NCBI GenBank assembly: GCA_019279435.1
Contig: JAAALK010000286.1
Span: 33,789,712-33,853,711 of the forward strand
DNA length: 64,000 nucleotides
From: Zizania palustris
Lineage: Eukaryota > Streptophyta > Magnoliopsida > Poales > Poaceae
Reading direction: 5' to 3'
The notes beneath the pieces are model-generated. The model was not told where the DNA came from. It did no database searches and worked only from the letters and a program-made list of their open reading frames with translations. This document shows positions 11,835 to 23,758 of the stretch, in pieces. A program made the position numbers and the translations under genes. Every line of letters begins with the position of its first letter. Position 1 is the first letter of the stretch.

Positions 11835-13109
11835 CTAACTTAAAAGAACCAGGACGCCCTGAACAATTAAGTATGGACCTTCCCATTTATTCCCTAATTT
11901 CCCTGGTGCGATGATACTTCGCAAAACGAGATGACCCAGCCTAAGTTCATTAATCTTGACCTTCGGGTCGAACCAAGTCTTCGTATGGTGTTGATACTTT
12001 GACAAATTTGCAACAGCTCGAAGTCTTGTTTCTTCTGTTAAATCAAGCGAAGTTTGTCTTTCTGCTTCTATATCTGGTTCGGTGCTACGAAGTGATCCTC
12101 CTTTGAGCTCTGTTGGTGTCATAGCTTCATCTCCGAATAATAGTCTGAAAGGAGTGAAACCGGTAGACCTTGTGTTAGTTTTCCGGATGGACCATAGGAT
12201 TTTTGGGAGCTCTTCGGTCCACAATCCTTTTGCCATTCCCACTATTCTTCGATTCAACCCTGACAAGATATTACCATTGGCTCTTTCAACAGCTCCATTA
12301 GACTGAGGATGTCTTACTACAGCAAAACATAGTTGGATGCCTAGGTCTTCACAGAATTTCCTAAAAGGTTCTGCATCGAACTGTGTTCCATTATCCACTG
12401 TCAGCTACCGAGGCACTCCGAACCGGCATATAATATTCTTCCAGAAAAATTTCTGTACATTATTCGAAGTGATAGCTATTAGGGGCTCTGCTTCGACCCA
12501 CTTTGAAAAGTATTAAATTGCTACCACTGCGAACTTCAAATTTCCTTTTGCTACTGGGAAGGGACCAATAAGATCCATGCCCCATCTGGCCATTGGCCAT
12601 ACTGGAGCAATGACTTGAAGAGCTATTGGTGGGCGATGACTCCTTCGTCCCATCCACTGACATCCTTGGCAAGTGCGGACCAAGCTCTCCGCATCAGCTA
12701 CTATTGTAGGCCAATAAAGCCCCTGGCGAAGTGTTTTTCCTACCAAAGCTCGAGGGGCCAGATGGCTACCGCAAAGTCCTTCATGAATTTCTCGAAGAAT
12801 TTCTTGACCTTCGACTTGAGATATACATCGGAGCAGAGGGGAACATACTCCGGCCTTGTATAAAATACCGTTGATTATGTGATAATTCCGAGTTCTGAGC
12901 TTTAACCTCGAAAGTTGTGGCCCTTCGGACATATTTGCTTCTCCTTGCAACAATTCCATGATTGAACTTCGCCAATCTGTACTTGGAATGCAAAGGACTT
13001 CGGCAGCAGGGATTTGTGGCACCGAAGATGTACTGAGTTCTTCATAAAAAGCTTCTTCTGGTATGTCCATAGCTCTGGCTGCAGCTTTTGCTAAGATGTC
13101 AGCTTGCAT
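11835..13109 (-). pseudogene. pol: Element A integrase (with RNase H end)
   Basis: Reading on the minus strand from 13109: the end of the second RNase H (ADILAKAAARAMDIPEE), a linker, then the integrase zinc region HEGLCGSHLAPRAL...RTCQGCQWMGR. The catalytic core follows: WGMDLIGPFPVAKG, TVDNGTQFDAEPF and PQSNGAVERANG give D-D-E. The C-terminal part contains GHLVLRSIIAPGKLGNKWEGPY. Stops occur after FAVVAI (about 12510) and before LTVDNG (about 12400). Integrase would insert the cDNA. The copy at 32259-33394 in element B is the close relative that fixes the frame. Confidence 0.83.
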
Positions 13110-14171
13110 ATTTTCTGCTCTAGGTATACTCCGAATGGAAATCCCTTTAAATGCTGCTTCGATCTTACGGATTTCTTCTAAGTACTTTGCAAGCTGTGGA
13201 TGCCGAACTTGAAAGCTCTTGTCTACGTGCCCTGCTACAATCTAAGAATCTGTCTTAATAACAACTCTTGTAGCCCCTAGAGCACGTGCCTTTCGAAGTC
13301 CCAACAAAATTCCCTCATACTCCGCTGTATTATTGGTAGACTTAAAGTTGAGTCTTGCGGAGTACATTGCCTTTTGCCCTGAAGGCGAAATTATCACAGC
13401 TCCGACACCTGCTCCAGATGCTTGGAAAGCTCCATCAGAGTAAATAGTCCAAATCCCTTTACTTGGCTTCTCCGGAGCCCATGCTGCAGGGGGAGTCCAC
13501 TCTGCCACGAAGTCCGCCAACACTTGCGACTTAATTGCTGTTCTTGCCACAAAGGATATGCCGAAGGGTGCTAACTCAACAGCCCACTTCCCAATTCTTC
13601 CAGTGGAATCCTTACTTCAGAGCATATCTCCCAAAGGATACGAAGTTGGTACAATTACATTATGTGCAAAGAAATAATGCCTTAGCTTCCTCGAAGCCAT
13701 TATCAGAGCATAAGTGAACTTCTCAAGCTCGGAATATCTTGTTTATGCTCCAGACAATGCTTCGAACACAAAATAAACTGGATTCTGTACCAACTTCCCG
13801 TTGAAATCAACCTCTCTGACAAGAACTGCACTGACAGCAGAGCCAGTAGCTGCAAGGTAGAGGAGTAGGGTTTCATCCGCAATAGGCACCGTGAGTGTAG
13901 CGAGGTTACTGAGATAATTCTTAATATCTTTGAAGCTCTTTTGACACTCCGGTGTCCATGCAAAATCTTTGGACCCTTTCAAAGCTTTGAAAATGGGCAA
14001 ACTTCTCTCCGTAGACCTTGCCAGGAATCTGCTAAGTGCTGCAAGACGACCAGTCAACTTTTGCACTTGCTTTAAATTCTCTAGGGGAGCCATCCTCTAC
14101 AACGCAGTTATCCGAGTGGGGCTAGCTTCGATCCCTCTGCTTGAAACTAGATACCCTAACAATTTGCCAGC
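13110..14171 (-). pseudogene. pol: Element A RT connection, RNase H and additional RNase H
   Basis: The minus-strand frame shows the RT tail and Ty3 RNase H (RSLPIFKALKGSKDF, LLLYLAATGSAVSAVLV), then a second, archaeal-like RNase H (WTIYSDGAFQASGAG, NNTAEYEGILLGLRKA, VVIKTDS). Two RNase H domains in this order are a hallmark of the Tat lineage. Stops at about 14170, 14095, 13743 and 13242 interrupt it. Confidence 0.8.
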
Positions 14172-15050
14172 CTACGCCCCGAAGATACATTTTTCGGGGT
14201 TAAGACGGATCCCACATGCCCGAAGGCTATTAAATGTTTCTGCTAAGTCTAGGCTATGTTGGTGTTTTAAAGCACTCTTTATTACAATATCATCCATATA
14301 AGCCTCTACATTGCGACCTAATTGATGACCTAGAGCCTTAGCAATTAACCTCGAAAAAGTAGCCTCGGCATTTCTTAAGCCAAAGGGCATTCTTACATAA
14401 CAAAAGACTCCTGAAGGAGTTATGAAGCTTGTCTTGATTTCATCTTCGCGCTTTAACCAGATTTGATGATAGCCGGAGTACGCGTCGAGGAAGCTTAATA
14501 ACTCTGAACCGGTAGTGGAGTTGACCAATTGATCAATTCGGGGCATGGGGTAGGGGTCGCGGGGGCATGATTTATTCAGGGATGTAAAATCAATACACAT
14601 GCGCCACTTCCCGGAAGATTTCTTCTTAACGAAGACTGGGTTGGCTAACCACTCCGTATGGGCCACTTCTCTGATAATCCCAGCCTTCAGCAACTTTTCA
14701 ACTTCGTCTTTAGCGAGGATAGCTCTCTCCGTAGATAACTTCCGGAGTCCTTGTCGAACAGGCCGGGCCTTCGGGTTCACAAGCAGACTGTGTTCAATAA
14801 TATCCCGACTAACTCCGGTGATGTCTTCATCAGACCAAGCAACGACATCTAAATTCTCCTCAACTACTTTCTCTAACGAAGTAGCAACTTATGAAGGCAA
14901 GTCTTTGCCAAATTGAAATGAATATTCCTTGCCATCTTTGACAATAACCTTCGTTGCAATTTCTCCTTCGGGGCTTGGCCTTGGGAAGGATTTCTTCGAA
15001 GATTCATTGGGAGCAGGGAAATCCTCCGGGTTATCTTGCACATTATTCAC
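14172..15050 (-). pseudogene. pol: Element A reverse transcriptase
   Basis: The minus-strand frame 14780-14172 is a Ty3 RT: GIIREVAHTEWLANPVFVKK, KWRMCIDFTSLNKSCPRDPY, FLDAYSGYHQIWL, MPFGLRNAEATF and the catalytic YMDD (14289-14300). The upstream part to 15050 is a linker to the protease and contains in-frame stops. The element B equivalent is 30407-31258. Confidence 0.85.
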
Positions 15051-15966
15051 CTATCTCGGATCAAGAGGAGGGCCATGACCATACTCCGCTCTTCGCGTAA
15101 TGGCCCGATCTCCAAAAACAGTGAGCACTCCCGCCTGTGTGGGCATCTTCATACAGAGGTAATTATAATGCGCCACAACTCCGAATTGATTCAACATGCC
15201 TCTTCCGAAGATGACATTGTATGCATATGGAGCATCCATAACAACGAAGATCACTTCCTCTGTCCTGGCCAGTGGCCCCTCTCCGAAAGTAACTTCCAGG
15301 CCAATTTGGCCGAGGGCATCAAGAGGGGGTCCTGCAAAGCCTTGTAAAGGACGGGCTGCTGGGAGAAGATGCTTTCTGGAGATGCAGAGTTGATCAAAAG
15401 CTTGGACAAAAATAATATCTACCGAACTCCCTCCGTCAGTTAGCACTCTTCGAACCTCAGTTCCTTCTATGTCGGCGGTGATGACGAGTGGGTCTGCATG
15501 TGGAAATTTTATACCAGCTGCATCATCTGCGGAAAAAGATATTGGCACATGGGACCATTCGGGCATAGCAGCTGCAGACGAAGAGGTTCCAATATGGCCC
15601 ACTTCTCTAACATATTCTCTTCTCTGCCTCTTTGACATACTTCCGAGGGTCCCTCCTCCGGAGATGGGGAGGACTACTCTTTTCAATCGATCTTGCCCCT
15701 CTTCTTGCTTCGGAGGTGGCATAACATTGACCACCGGAGGCCGTCTTGCAGGGTCGAAGTTCTCTATTTGTGCCACAGCCTGTACAGGCTCCAGATGCAC
15801 TGTGGTCAGAACTCGGTCAGTAGTGCCTCTACCCGAAGTTCTTTCCAAATACTCTCCTCTTAGAGTTAGTATAGATTTGCACGCATCAGTTACGTGACTC
15901 CGATTTTCACCATGAATACAGCAGAAAAAAGGTCTGGGCTTTGCCAGCCGGTTTCCCTAGTGGCCT
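15051..15966 (-). pseudogene. pol: Element A gag zinc finger region and protease
   Basis: After the gag stop, the minus strand has a zinc-finger-like FCCIHGENRSHVTDAC (typical of Tat gag ends), then the protease with a VLTDGGSSVDIIF active-site motif and a C-terminal [19 protein letters not shown]. The Cys-rich part and the gag frame are offset by one base at a T-run near 15928, so a frameshift lies there. The stop at 15051 follows GPPLDPR. Confidence 0.75.
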
Positions 15967-17157
15967 CTAGCCGCCGGTCTTGCTTCCTGAAGGCTGCGGA
16001 GCCCTTTGGGTAAACTTCTGCGGAGGTGCGATGTTCAAAACTTCTGAACGAGGATGCTTTTGCCCCCGACGCCTGTCATGCTGAGCTTCGAAGCTAGGCC
16101 CTTGTGGCTGTGCTGAAGTTTTCACTTCCAATTTAACTTCTTGTAGTATCGACGGGGTTGCAGCAGTTCTCCGAAGCCATCCCTCTTCTGACCTTGCATA
16201 TTCTTCGAAATAAGACATCAACTGAGAAACAGAAGATATATTTTTCCGGTGAAGTTTATCAAGGAGGCTTGCATGAATAACTCCCTCTCGATCTGCGTCA
16301 ACTACAGAAGACGTAGTTAACCCTCGATTTTGTGACTTCGTATGAGCGAAGCGCTTGAAATACTGTCTTAAAGTCTCTCCGGGGAGCTGTTTCACCTGGA
16401 AAAGGCTTCCTGTTGACTTTGGGGGAAAGAAGGTACCCTGGAAGTTACTCATGAACTTCTTTCTCAACTGCCCCCATGAACTGATTGATCCTGTCTTCAG
16501 AGACCAGAACCACCGCAATGCCACTCCTTGAAGACCTAGGGGGAAACATTTTGCCATAGTGTCTCGCACTCCTCCGCTGGCTTCAATTGCTAATGCATAA
16601 GAACGGGCGAACTCTCCAGGATCTTCATCTCCGACAAACTTGCAAAGCTTTGAAGTTTTAAACTTAGGGTCGAAGCGCACTTTCTGCAACTCAGGATGCA
16701 GCGGAGACTCGGTGTCGAAGGAGGCGTTCTCCGGGGCTTCGGGATAAGGAAGTTCGTTGTCTTCGGGCACTTCGGGGATGACTGGGGTGGCCTGAGAACG
16801 AAGCCTATCTGCGGCTTCTTGCCGCCACCTTGCTACTTCAGCTTGGAGACTGGCCATTTGAGCAGCCATATCACCAAGACTGTCTTCATCTCCTCCGAAA
16901 GGATCTTCCGGGTCTTGAGAACTATAGGCATCGGTTCGAAGTGGAACTTGAGGTGGAAGAGGGACTCCGGCGGGGCTAAGTATAGATGGGGTTGGGGGAG
17001 GAACTCCGTATGCTCGAGGAAGGGAAATCCCTTCCAGAGTTTGAGGTGGAGGAAACGTCGAAGGCCCTCCGACCTCAACCGTGTTCGAAGATCTTGCTCC
17101 GGAGGTCCGAGGAGACCTCCGAATAGGATTACTACCTGCACTCCGCTTGGGAGGCAT
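15967..17157 (-). pseudogene. gag: Element A gag (capsid)
   Basis: The frame opens at ATG 17157, 62 bp inside the 5' LTR, and runs 396 residues. A basic N-terminus (MPPKRSAGSNPIRRSPRTSG) leads to a helical linker with LQAEVARWRQEAADRL and the capsid-type domain: YALAIEASGGVRDTMAKCFPL, LRWFWSLKTGSISSWGQLRKKF, FQVKQLPGETLRQYFKRFA. The region is open, but the frame ends at a TAG (15967-15969) before the zinc finger that should belong to gag, so this copy is truncated. The relative in element B is 28049-29164. Confidence 0.85.
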
Positions 17158-17199
17158 GGTTTGAGAACATGGTAGAGAACGAAGTTTTTTGGACTAGGT

Positions 17200-17219
17200 T
17201 CCCCACGGACGGCACCAAC
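17200..17219 (-). promoter_or_regulatory. Element A primer binding site
   Basis: On the minus strand GTTGGTGCCGTCCGTGGGG follows the LTR end CCAACA. It resembles the complement of a tRNA-Asp 3' end (TGGCGCCGT...) with one change; element B keeps TTGGCGCCG. Confidence 0.6.
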
Positions 17220-17714
17220 TGTTGGCGTAAAAGATTACGCTAACAGGTTTCTGAAGGTTAGAAACTAACAAATGAAGTGTTTGTGAAGTAAACTATTTCA
17301 AGCCTCCGAAAGGATAATAGCTTAAAATAGTTCAGAAGTGTGTATTGAATAACTTATATTCGGTCCGTATTACAGGGTAAAACGGGGGGTATTTATAGGC
17401 CCAAACATTAAGGAAAAGACCTTTTTACCCCTCTATTACAACCGACATAGTGGAAACTATTCAGTACCCTTAATAGGGCAAAAATGGTAAAAGACTAATC
17501 TAATGAGAAAGAAGATAAGTCTTCCATCTTAGCTGGCAAGGAAGCTCTCGGAAGAGTCCAAGTTTGAAGATATACTCCGAACTAGAGTCCGTCTTCATAC
17601 TTCAAACTTGAACTAAAGTATCCCCGGAGATGGTTACTGGGAACCTTTGATTCAATCGCCTGTCTTCGTCCTGTTACTGCAATATCCCCGAAGATGGAAT
17701 ATTTTCCCCCAACA
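17220..17714 (-). repeat. Element A 5' LTR (right copy)
   Basis: 495 bp with the same ends as the left LTR. It provides the minus-strand promoter: TATAAATA on the minus strand at 17390-17397. Confidence 0.93.
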
Positions 17715-17896
17715 ATAGTGAAACCAATAAGTTTTCTCTGAACCTTTCATTTAAAATTAATTAGAAGGCTTGAATGGAGATTATTTCACAATTAAAAATC
17801 CCCTTTAAAGAGGACCATATTTCTTTATAGTTCATTTTAAATTATTTATAAAATAGATTTCAGAAACTTAACAACTTGGTTTTCCTTAAATTAAAC
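17715..17896 (+). repeat. T1 3' LTR, segment 2, starting with A's target-site duplication
   Basis: ATAGT (17715-17719) is the right TSD of A. The AT-rich sequence that follows matches in character the end of segment 1 and runs to the start of Sirevirus C at 17897. No coding content. Its identity as T1 LTR rests on the TSD of element A. Confidence 0.75.
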
Positions 17897-19946
17897 TAAG
17901 AAACCAAGGGTTGGTTTCGGAGTCTGTGATGAGTGATTGACAGATTTTACCCTCTAATTCGAAGGGGTCCCTCCGAAGGGGTTCGGAGGTTGGTTCTCCG
18001 AAGGTGTTCGGAGGCTGTTTCACCGAAGGGTTCGGTGGGCTCTGGTTGCTGCAGCTGTTGCAGCGGAGTGTGCCTGTCGGAGGGGTCCGACAGTACACGA
18101 TGATTGGCTGTACCAAAGGTCTCGGTACTTTGGGCGGTACACCAGAGTGTGTATCGGAGGTTGTTTACTCGGAGAGGTCTCCGGGGTACTGGATACACTT
18201 GTCTGTTTGTCTGTGGTGCGCAGGGGACTTCGGAGGGTGACGGACGGTTCGTAACAAGTGAACCTGGGTCAAGCGGGAGGCTTGATGCCAGGGGAGCAGG
18301 GAGCTCTGTCACGAAGGCTGCGAAGGGGTCGAGGTCGGACCTCGGGTCGAGGTGCACCAGGAGAAGGCAAGCGGAGTGTGACTCCGGGTGAAGGTACCCT
18401 GAGACGAAGTCCTCGGAGGCGAGACACTTCGAAGGGTACTCCGAATGGAGTGACTTCGGAGTATGGTGGATCAAGTCCTCAGCAATGAGGCAAGGTGTTC
18501 GAGGTGTGCTCAGGAGGGAGACACTCGAAGGTATACCCGACGAAGGTCTCAAAAGTCGAGGTGCATCGAAGGCATGGTCCGGGTGAGGCTAGTCGAGGAG
18601 TTTGCTCGGGGAGAGACACTGCGACGAAGTGCTCATGGAATGCTTCATGCGGAGGCCTTGGACGAAGGAGGGACTTCGAAGGGTGGTACTCCGAAGGTGG
18701 GGCTTCGGAGTGAAGCAGGCTCCGGAGCGAAGCTGGCTCCGGAGTGACGATGACTTGAGGTACTTCGGCCATGCATGGCTTCGGTACACGGACTGACGGA
18801 GTTCGAGCTGGGAGAAGCTGTGAAGCTGTGGTGGTCCGCTCCGAAGGTGTTGGTGCGAAGGCCCAAGGGTTTTGACGGCTTCGGCTCAAAACCATCATTG
18901 TATCGAAGGCTGACTTCGGTGAAGCGAAGGCCGTCAGGCTCAAGGCTTCTCACCGAAGATACCGCACTCCTCGCGTGCGAAGGGGGGCTTCAGAAGGGTC
19001 CAAGACTGTAAAGGCTAACAGTGTCTGCTCTACAAAAAGCTGACACTGTTCCCTCTGCAAAGCTGACAAAGAAGCCTCCAAATAAAGTAGACTACCTTTT
19101 GTACCCCTCTGTTCTGATGAGACAAAACCAATGTAAACCCTAGGGGTAAAGTAGTCAATTCACATGGCTGAATAGTGGCTATAAATAGTGGAGGCTGGGT
19201 AGGTCACATTAACACTTTGAGCATTCATTTTTGAACTCCTGTACTAGCCACCACATACTTTATATTCATCCTGTGAGTTCAATTTTTGTGTTCCCTGTTC
19301 AAGCATCGAAGTCTTGATTCTGTGTCCATTTTCTGCTTGAGCTTGTATGCATACCTCGCTACATGCTTCGATCTCTTGTGTGTCACTTCTTTTGTGTTGA
19401 GTTTGTGAGAAGCCTGTTTGAGCGAAGTGTGTTTTTCAGTGTCTGTTCGCTCTGTGTAAACTAGAGGCTAGACCTCTCTGATTACTAGCGAAGCACTGAT
19501 CGAAGCCCGTTTTTCTCCCTAGTCAAAGTCCTCAGCGAAGTCTGCTTAGTGTGCGTTTAGACCTTCGAAGTACGAAGCCCAGCATCAGTTGCTATCACTG
19601 AGTATTTGGTCGAAGCCTGTAGAGGGAAGTCTGCTCTTGCGAAGTCTATAGTGCGAAGCCTGCAAGTGTGAAGCCTGCACGAAGGCACCCTGTGTGTGAA
19701 GGCTGCACTGACTTAGCAGAAGCTGAATTTTGGGTTTGTGGGTGGAGCGAAGTCTTCTTGGCTTCGAACTCTTACTCCTTGCAAAGCCTGTATTTGGAGC
19801 TGTGAAATACCTCCAAACCAGAACTTCGAAGGGTGTGTTCGAAGCCTGTTCCACAGAAGACAGAATTGAAACAGTAGGCTATTTTTAGTCTGAAATTTTA
19901 AAAGCTCCCATTCACCCCCCCTCTGGTCGCCGTTTCCGGTCCAACA
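17897..19946 (+). repeat. C 5' LTR (copy before the gap)
   Basis: Starts TAAGAAACC, where the 3' copy (43371) has TGAGAAACC, so the first G is mutated. Ends CCGGTCCAACA before the PBS. A TATA box TATAAATA is at 19180-19187 and an inverted repeat at 19017-19050 lies upstream. The GAAG/TTCG-rich 5' half (about 17940-18960) gives many long but meaningless ORFs. Confidence 0.88.
19180..19187 (+). promoter_or_regulatory. C 5' LTR TATA box
   Basis: TATAAATA inside GGCTATAAATAGTGG, followed by a plausible R/U5 region. The same box recurs after the gap at 22928-22935. Confidence 0.65.
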
Positions 19947-19948
19947 AT

Positions 19949-19960
19949 TGGTATCAGAGC
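19949..19960 (+). promoter_or_regulatory. C primer binding site (initiator tRNA-Met), pre-gap copy
   Basis: TGGTATCAGAGC two bases after the LTR end; complementary to the 3' end of plant initiator tRNA-Met. Repeated at 23697-23708. Confidence 0.85.
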
Positions 19961-20010
19961 AGGTTAAGATCACCAGTTGACCTTAACCGGTTTTGTGATC
20001 TGTTGGCGAC

Positions 20011-21631
20011 ATGGACATAGTTAGTAAAATTCCTCTGTTCGATGGGACTGATTTTGCATACTGGAAGGTGCGCATGGAGGCTTACTTGCTAAGCCAAGGA
20101 AATGCAATTTGGGGAAATTGTGGACTCACAATACTCCATCCCTAAAACTCGCACCTCTCAAACAGAGAAGGATCAGTATAATGCCAACTCCAAGGCTAGA
20201 AATATATTGTTCATTGGTTTGAGCCGGAGTGAGTTTGATAGGGTGCAGAACCTGAGGACAGCTAGGGAAATTTGGACCACTCTCACTATTTTCATGAGGG
20301 CTCTACACAGATTAAGCCAGGCGCCAAAGCACATACAATCAACAGTATTAGCTGTTTGTGCAGGCACCTGGTGAATCTATAGATGCCATGTTTTTCCTCG
20401 CTTTGATGCGATAGTGGATACCTTGCGGTCCAACGAGACGCTTGCTTACAATTATCATGATAGGGCTATCAAGTTTCTCTAGGCTCTTGATCGTAGCATA
20501 GGGAAGTGAAGATATCCAGCATTGAGGAGTCCGCAGGTTATGACACATGACCTGTGATGAGCTCTTCAGCAAGCTGAAGTCCACAGAGATTGCCAAGGCA
20601 TCTCTTGCAGTGCATAGAAACTCTTTGCCACAACCATTAGCATTGGTTTTCTAGCACTAGTCGTGGCACCACTGCAGAACCAAGCACATCTGGCACTGTG
20701 TGTTCTTGCAGATGGTTTTGCTTTGTCCTCCCTGGTCTCCGTCACTAAGGAGCAGGTGGGATACTCTAGATGATGATGACTTGCTCTCATGGCCAGAAGG
20801 TTCACACCATTTTCACACCATGAGAGACAGGATCAGGAGAAGTGGTTTTTGTGGGTTGCTTGAGTGTGGCGACACTTCTCATATCAAGGCCAATTGCCCT
20901 AAACTCAGAGAGAGATGAGAGTGAGCACCCAAATACCACAAGAAGGAGAGGAAACCTTTGTGAAGGGCAAGCGCGGCAAGGTGGCAAGAGAGTAGCCAAA
21001 GCCTTCTAGAGCATTTGTTGCTGCTCTCAGCGACATCGCCACTTCAACTGAGGAGTCTCATCTGAGGAGGAGGTCTCCAAGGAAGGAGGAGAAGAAGGAC
21101 AAGAAGGGACGAGATTTCACCGGCCTTTGCTTCATGGCCGACAGCGATCACAGCGGCGATGAGCTTGACTCATCTAAGGTACCACTATCCTATGACCACT
21201 TTCAATTAACTAGATGAGCTGATGAAGTAGTTTCTTGGTCAGGATAGGTTACTTGTGCAGCCGCTAGAGAAAGAAAAGACCTTAGACTTGGCTAGAATCT
21301 GTTTCTACTTTGCCAGCTTAAGTAAAGTTAATGATGCTGAATGTGAATCTTGTACTGTTGTCATGGGTGACTTGCTCAGTTGCGTTCTGTAACACTCCAA
21401 ACTCTATCTGAGCTTGAGACTGCACAGAATCAGCTTTTGGTGGTTGATTCTAGACCTCATTATATAATTGAATGCATGAACTGTTCTTTATTACACAGCA
21501 TAATTTATGTGATAAGCATGTTCATGATTTAGAGGCAGATTGGAGAGGGCCTGGTAGTTCAAGGATGCAGCCTGTGTGTGACACTAGCATACCCTTAAGG
21601 CCACCGCTAGGCACTGTTAGAGAGCGAGCTG
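20011..21631 (+). pseudogene. gag: C gag, pre-gap copy with indels (assembly duplicate)
   Basis: The sequence repeats 23758-25407 but with many one- or two-base insertions and deletions (for example an extra G near 20112, a missing base near 20545), so the frame breaks repeatedly. The net difference from the post-gap copy is only about 29 bp, and the two versions otherwise agree. This is best read as the low-quality end of a contig overlapping the next contig across the N gap. The biological gag is the copy at 23759-25057. Confidence 0.75.
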
Positions 21632-22631
21632 NNNNNNNNNNNNNNNNNNNNNNNNNNNNNNNNNNNNNNNNNNNNNNNNNNNNNNNNNNNNNNNNNNNNN
21701 NNNNNNNNNNNNNNNNNNNNNNNNNNNNNNNNNNNNNNNNNNNNNNNNNNNNNNNNNNNNNNNNNNNNNNNNNNNNNNNNNNNNNNNNNNNNNNNNNNNN
21801 NNNNNNNNNNNNNNNNNNNNNNNNNNNNNNNNNNNNNNNNNNNNNNNNNNNNNNNNNNNNNNNNNNNNNNNNNNNNNNNNNNNNNNNNNNNNNNNNNNNN
21901 NNNNNNNNNNNNNNNNNNNNNNNNNNNNNNNNNNNNNNNNNNNNNNNNNNNNNNNNNNNNNNNNNNNNNNNNNNNNNNNNNNNNNNNNNNNNNNNNNNNN
22001 NNNNNNNNNNNNNNNNNNNNNNNNNNNNNNNNNNNNNNNNNNNNNNNNNNNNNNNNNNNNNNNNNNNNNNNNNNNNNNNNNNNNNNNNNNNNNNNNNNNN
22101 NNNNNNNNNNNNNNNNNNNNNNNNNNNNNNNNNNNNNNNNNNNNNNNNNNNNNNNNNNNNNNNNNNNNNNNNNNNNNNNNNNNNNNNNNNNNNNNNNNNN
22201 NNNNNNNNNNNNNNNNNNNNNNNNNNNNNNNNNNNNNNNNNNNNNNNNNNNNNNNNNNNNNNNNNNNNNNNNNNNNNNNNNNNNNNNNNNNNNNNNNNNN
22301 NNNNNNNNNNNNNNNNNNNNNNNNNNNNNNNNNNNNNNNNNNNNNNNNNNNNNNNNNNNNNNNNNNNNNNNNNNNNNNNNNNNNNNNNNNNNNNNNNNNN
22401 NNNNNNNNNNNNNNNNNNNNNNNNNNNNNNNNNNNNNNNNNNNNNNNNNNNNNNNNNNNNNNNNNNNNNNNNNNNNNNNNNNNNNNNNNNNNNNNNNNNN
22501 NNNNNNNNNNNNNNNNNNNNNNNNNNNNNNNNNNNNNNNNNNNNNNNNNNNNNNNNNNNNNNNNNNNNNNNNNNNNNNNNNNNNNNNNNNNNNNNNNNNN
22601 NNNNNNNNNNNNNNNNNNNNNNNNNNNNNNN
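21632..22631. other. Assembly gap, exactly 1000 N
   Basis: A run of 1000 N, a placeholder length. The flanks 18885-21631 and 22632-25407 are the same sequence, so the true gap is probably a negative overlap. ORFs passing through the N run are artefacts. Confidence 0.99.
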
Positions 22632-23694
22632 CTCAAAACCATCATTGTATCGAAGGCTGACTTCGGTGAAGCGAAGGCCGTCAGGCTCAAGGCTTCTCAC
22701 CGAAGATACCGCACTCCTCGCGTGCGAAGGGGGGCTTCAGAAGGGTCCAAGACTGTAAAGGCTAACAGTGTCTGCTCTACAAAAAGCTGACACTGTTCCC
22801 TCTGCAAAGCTGACAAAAGAAGCCTCCAAATAAAGTAGACTACCTTTTGTACCCCTCTGTTCTGATGAGACAAAACCAATGTAAACCCTAGGGGTAAAGT
22901 AGTCAATTCACATGGCTGAATAGTGGCTATAAATAGTGGAGGCTGGGTAGGTCACATTAACACTTTGAGCATTCATTTTGAACTCCTGTACTAGCCACCA
23001 CATACTTTATATTCATCCTGTGAGTTCAATTTTTGTGTTCCCTGTTCAAGCATCGAAGTCTTGATTCTGTGTCCATTTTCTGCTTGAGCTTGTATGCATA
23101 CCTCGCTACATGCTTCGATCTCTTGTGTGTCACTTCTTTTGTGTTGAGTTTGTGAGAAGCCTGTTTGAGCGAAGTGTGTTTTTCAGTGTCTGTTCGCTCT
23201 GTGTAAACTAGAGGCTAGACCTCTCTGATTACTAGCGAAGCACTGATCGAAGCCCGTTTTCTTCCCTAGTCAAAGTCCTCAGCGAAGTCTGCTTAGTGTG
23301 CGTTTAGACCTTCGAAGTACGAAGCCCAGCATCAGTTGCTATCACTGAGTATTTGGTCGAAGCCTGTAGAGGGAAGTCTGCTCTTGCGAAGTCTATAGTG
23401 CGAAGCCTGCAAGTGTGAAGCCTGCACGAAGGCACCCTGTGTGTGAAGGCTGCACTGACTTAGCAGAAGCTGAATTTTTGGGTTTGTGGGTGGAGCGAAG
23501 TCTTCTTGGCTTCGAACTCTTACTCCTTGCAAAGCCTGTATTTGGAGCTGTGAAATACCTCCAAACCAGAACTTCGAAGGGTGTGTTCGAAGCCTGTTCC
23601 ACAGAAGACAGAATTGAAACAGTAGGCTATTTTTAGTCTGAAATTTTAAAAGCTCCCATTCACCCCCCCTCTGGTCGCCGTTTCCGGTCCAACA
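22632..23694 (+). repeat. C 5' LTR, post-gap copy of its second half
   Basis: Matches 18885-19946 almost base for base and ends CCAACA before the PBS at 23697-23708. It contains the LTR TATA box at 22928-22935. Most likely the same LTR as 17897-19946 assembled twice. Confidence 0.85.
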
Positions 23695-23758
23695 ATTGGT
23701 ATCAGAGCAGGTTAAGATCACCAGTTGACCTTAACCGGTTTTGTGATCTGTTGGCGAC

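Larger units (their letters stand above)
6467..17714 (-). mobile_element. A: complete Tat-lineage Ty3 element with antisense spliced ORF
   Basis: Two 495-bp LTRs (6467-6961, 17220-17714) with TGTTGG/CCAACA ends and a perfect 5-bp TSD (ATAGT) delimit the element. Gag-pol runs on the minus strand from 17157 to about 11835 in the order gag, protease, RT, RNase H, second RNase H, integrase, typical of the Tat lineage. Between pol and the 3' LTR a five-exon gene lies on the plus strand (7356-10945). About 12 by-eye differences between the LTRs (about 2.4 percent) suggest an age near one million years at a commonly used grass rate; this is a rough estimate. It sits in the 3' LTR of T1. Gag-pol has many stops and at least one frameshift, so it is not autonomous. 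Confidence 0.92.

Noticed and set aside
17947..18953. Several 70-200-residue ORFs in the C LTR (also 43457-43905)
   Set aside because: They lie in GAAG/TTCG-rich LTR sequence, overlap on both strands and shift between the two LTR copies.
21472..22758. Long ORFs crossing the N run on both strands
   Set aside because: The residues are X over 1000 N; nothing is encoded.
22632..23694. A second, separate LTR insertion
   Set aside because: Matches the pre-gap LTR and continues into the same gag; better explained as an assembly overlap.
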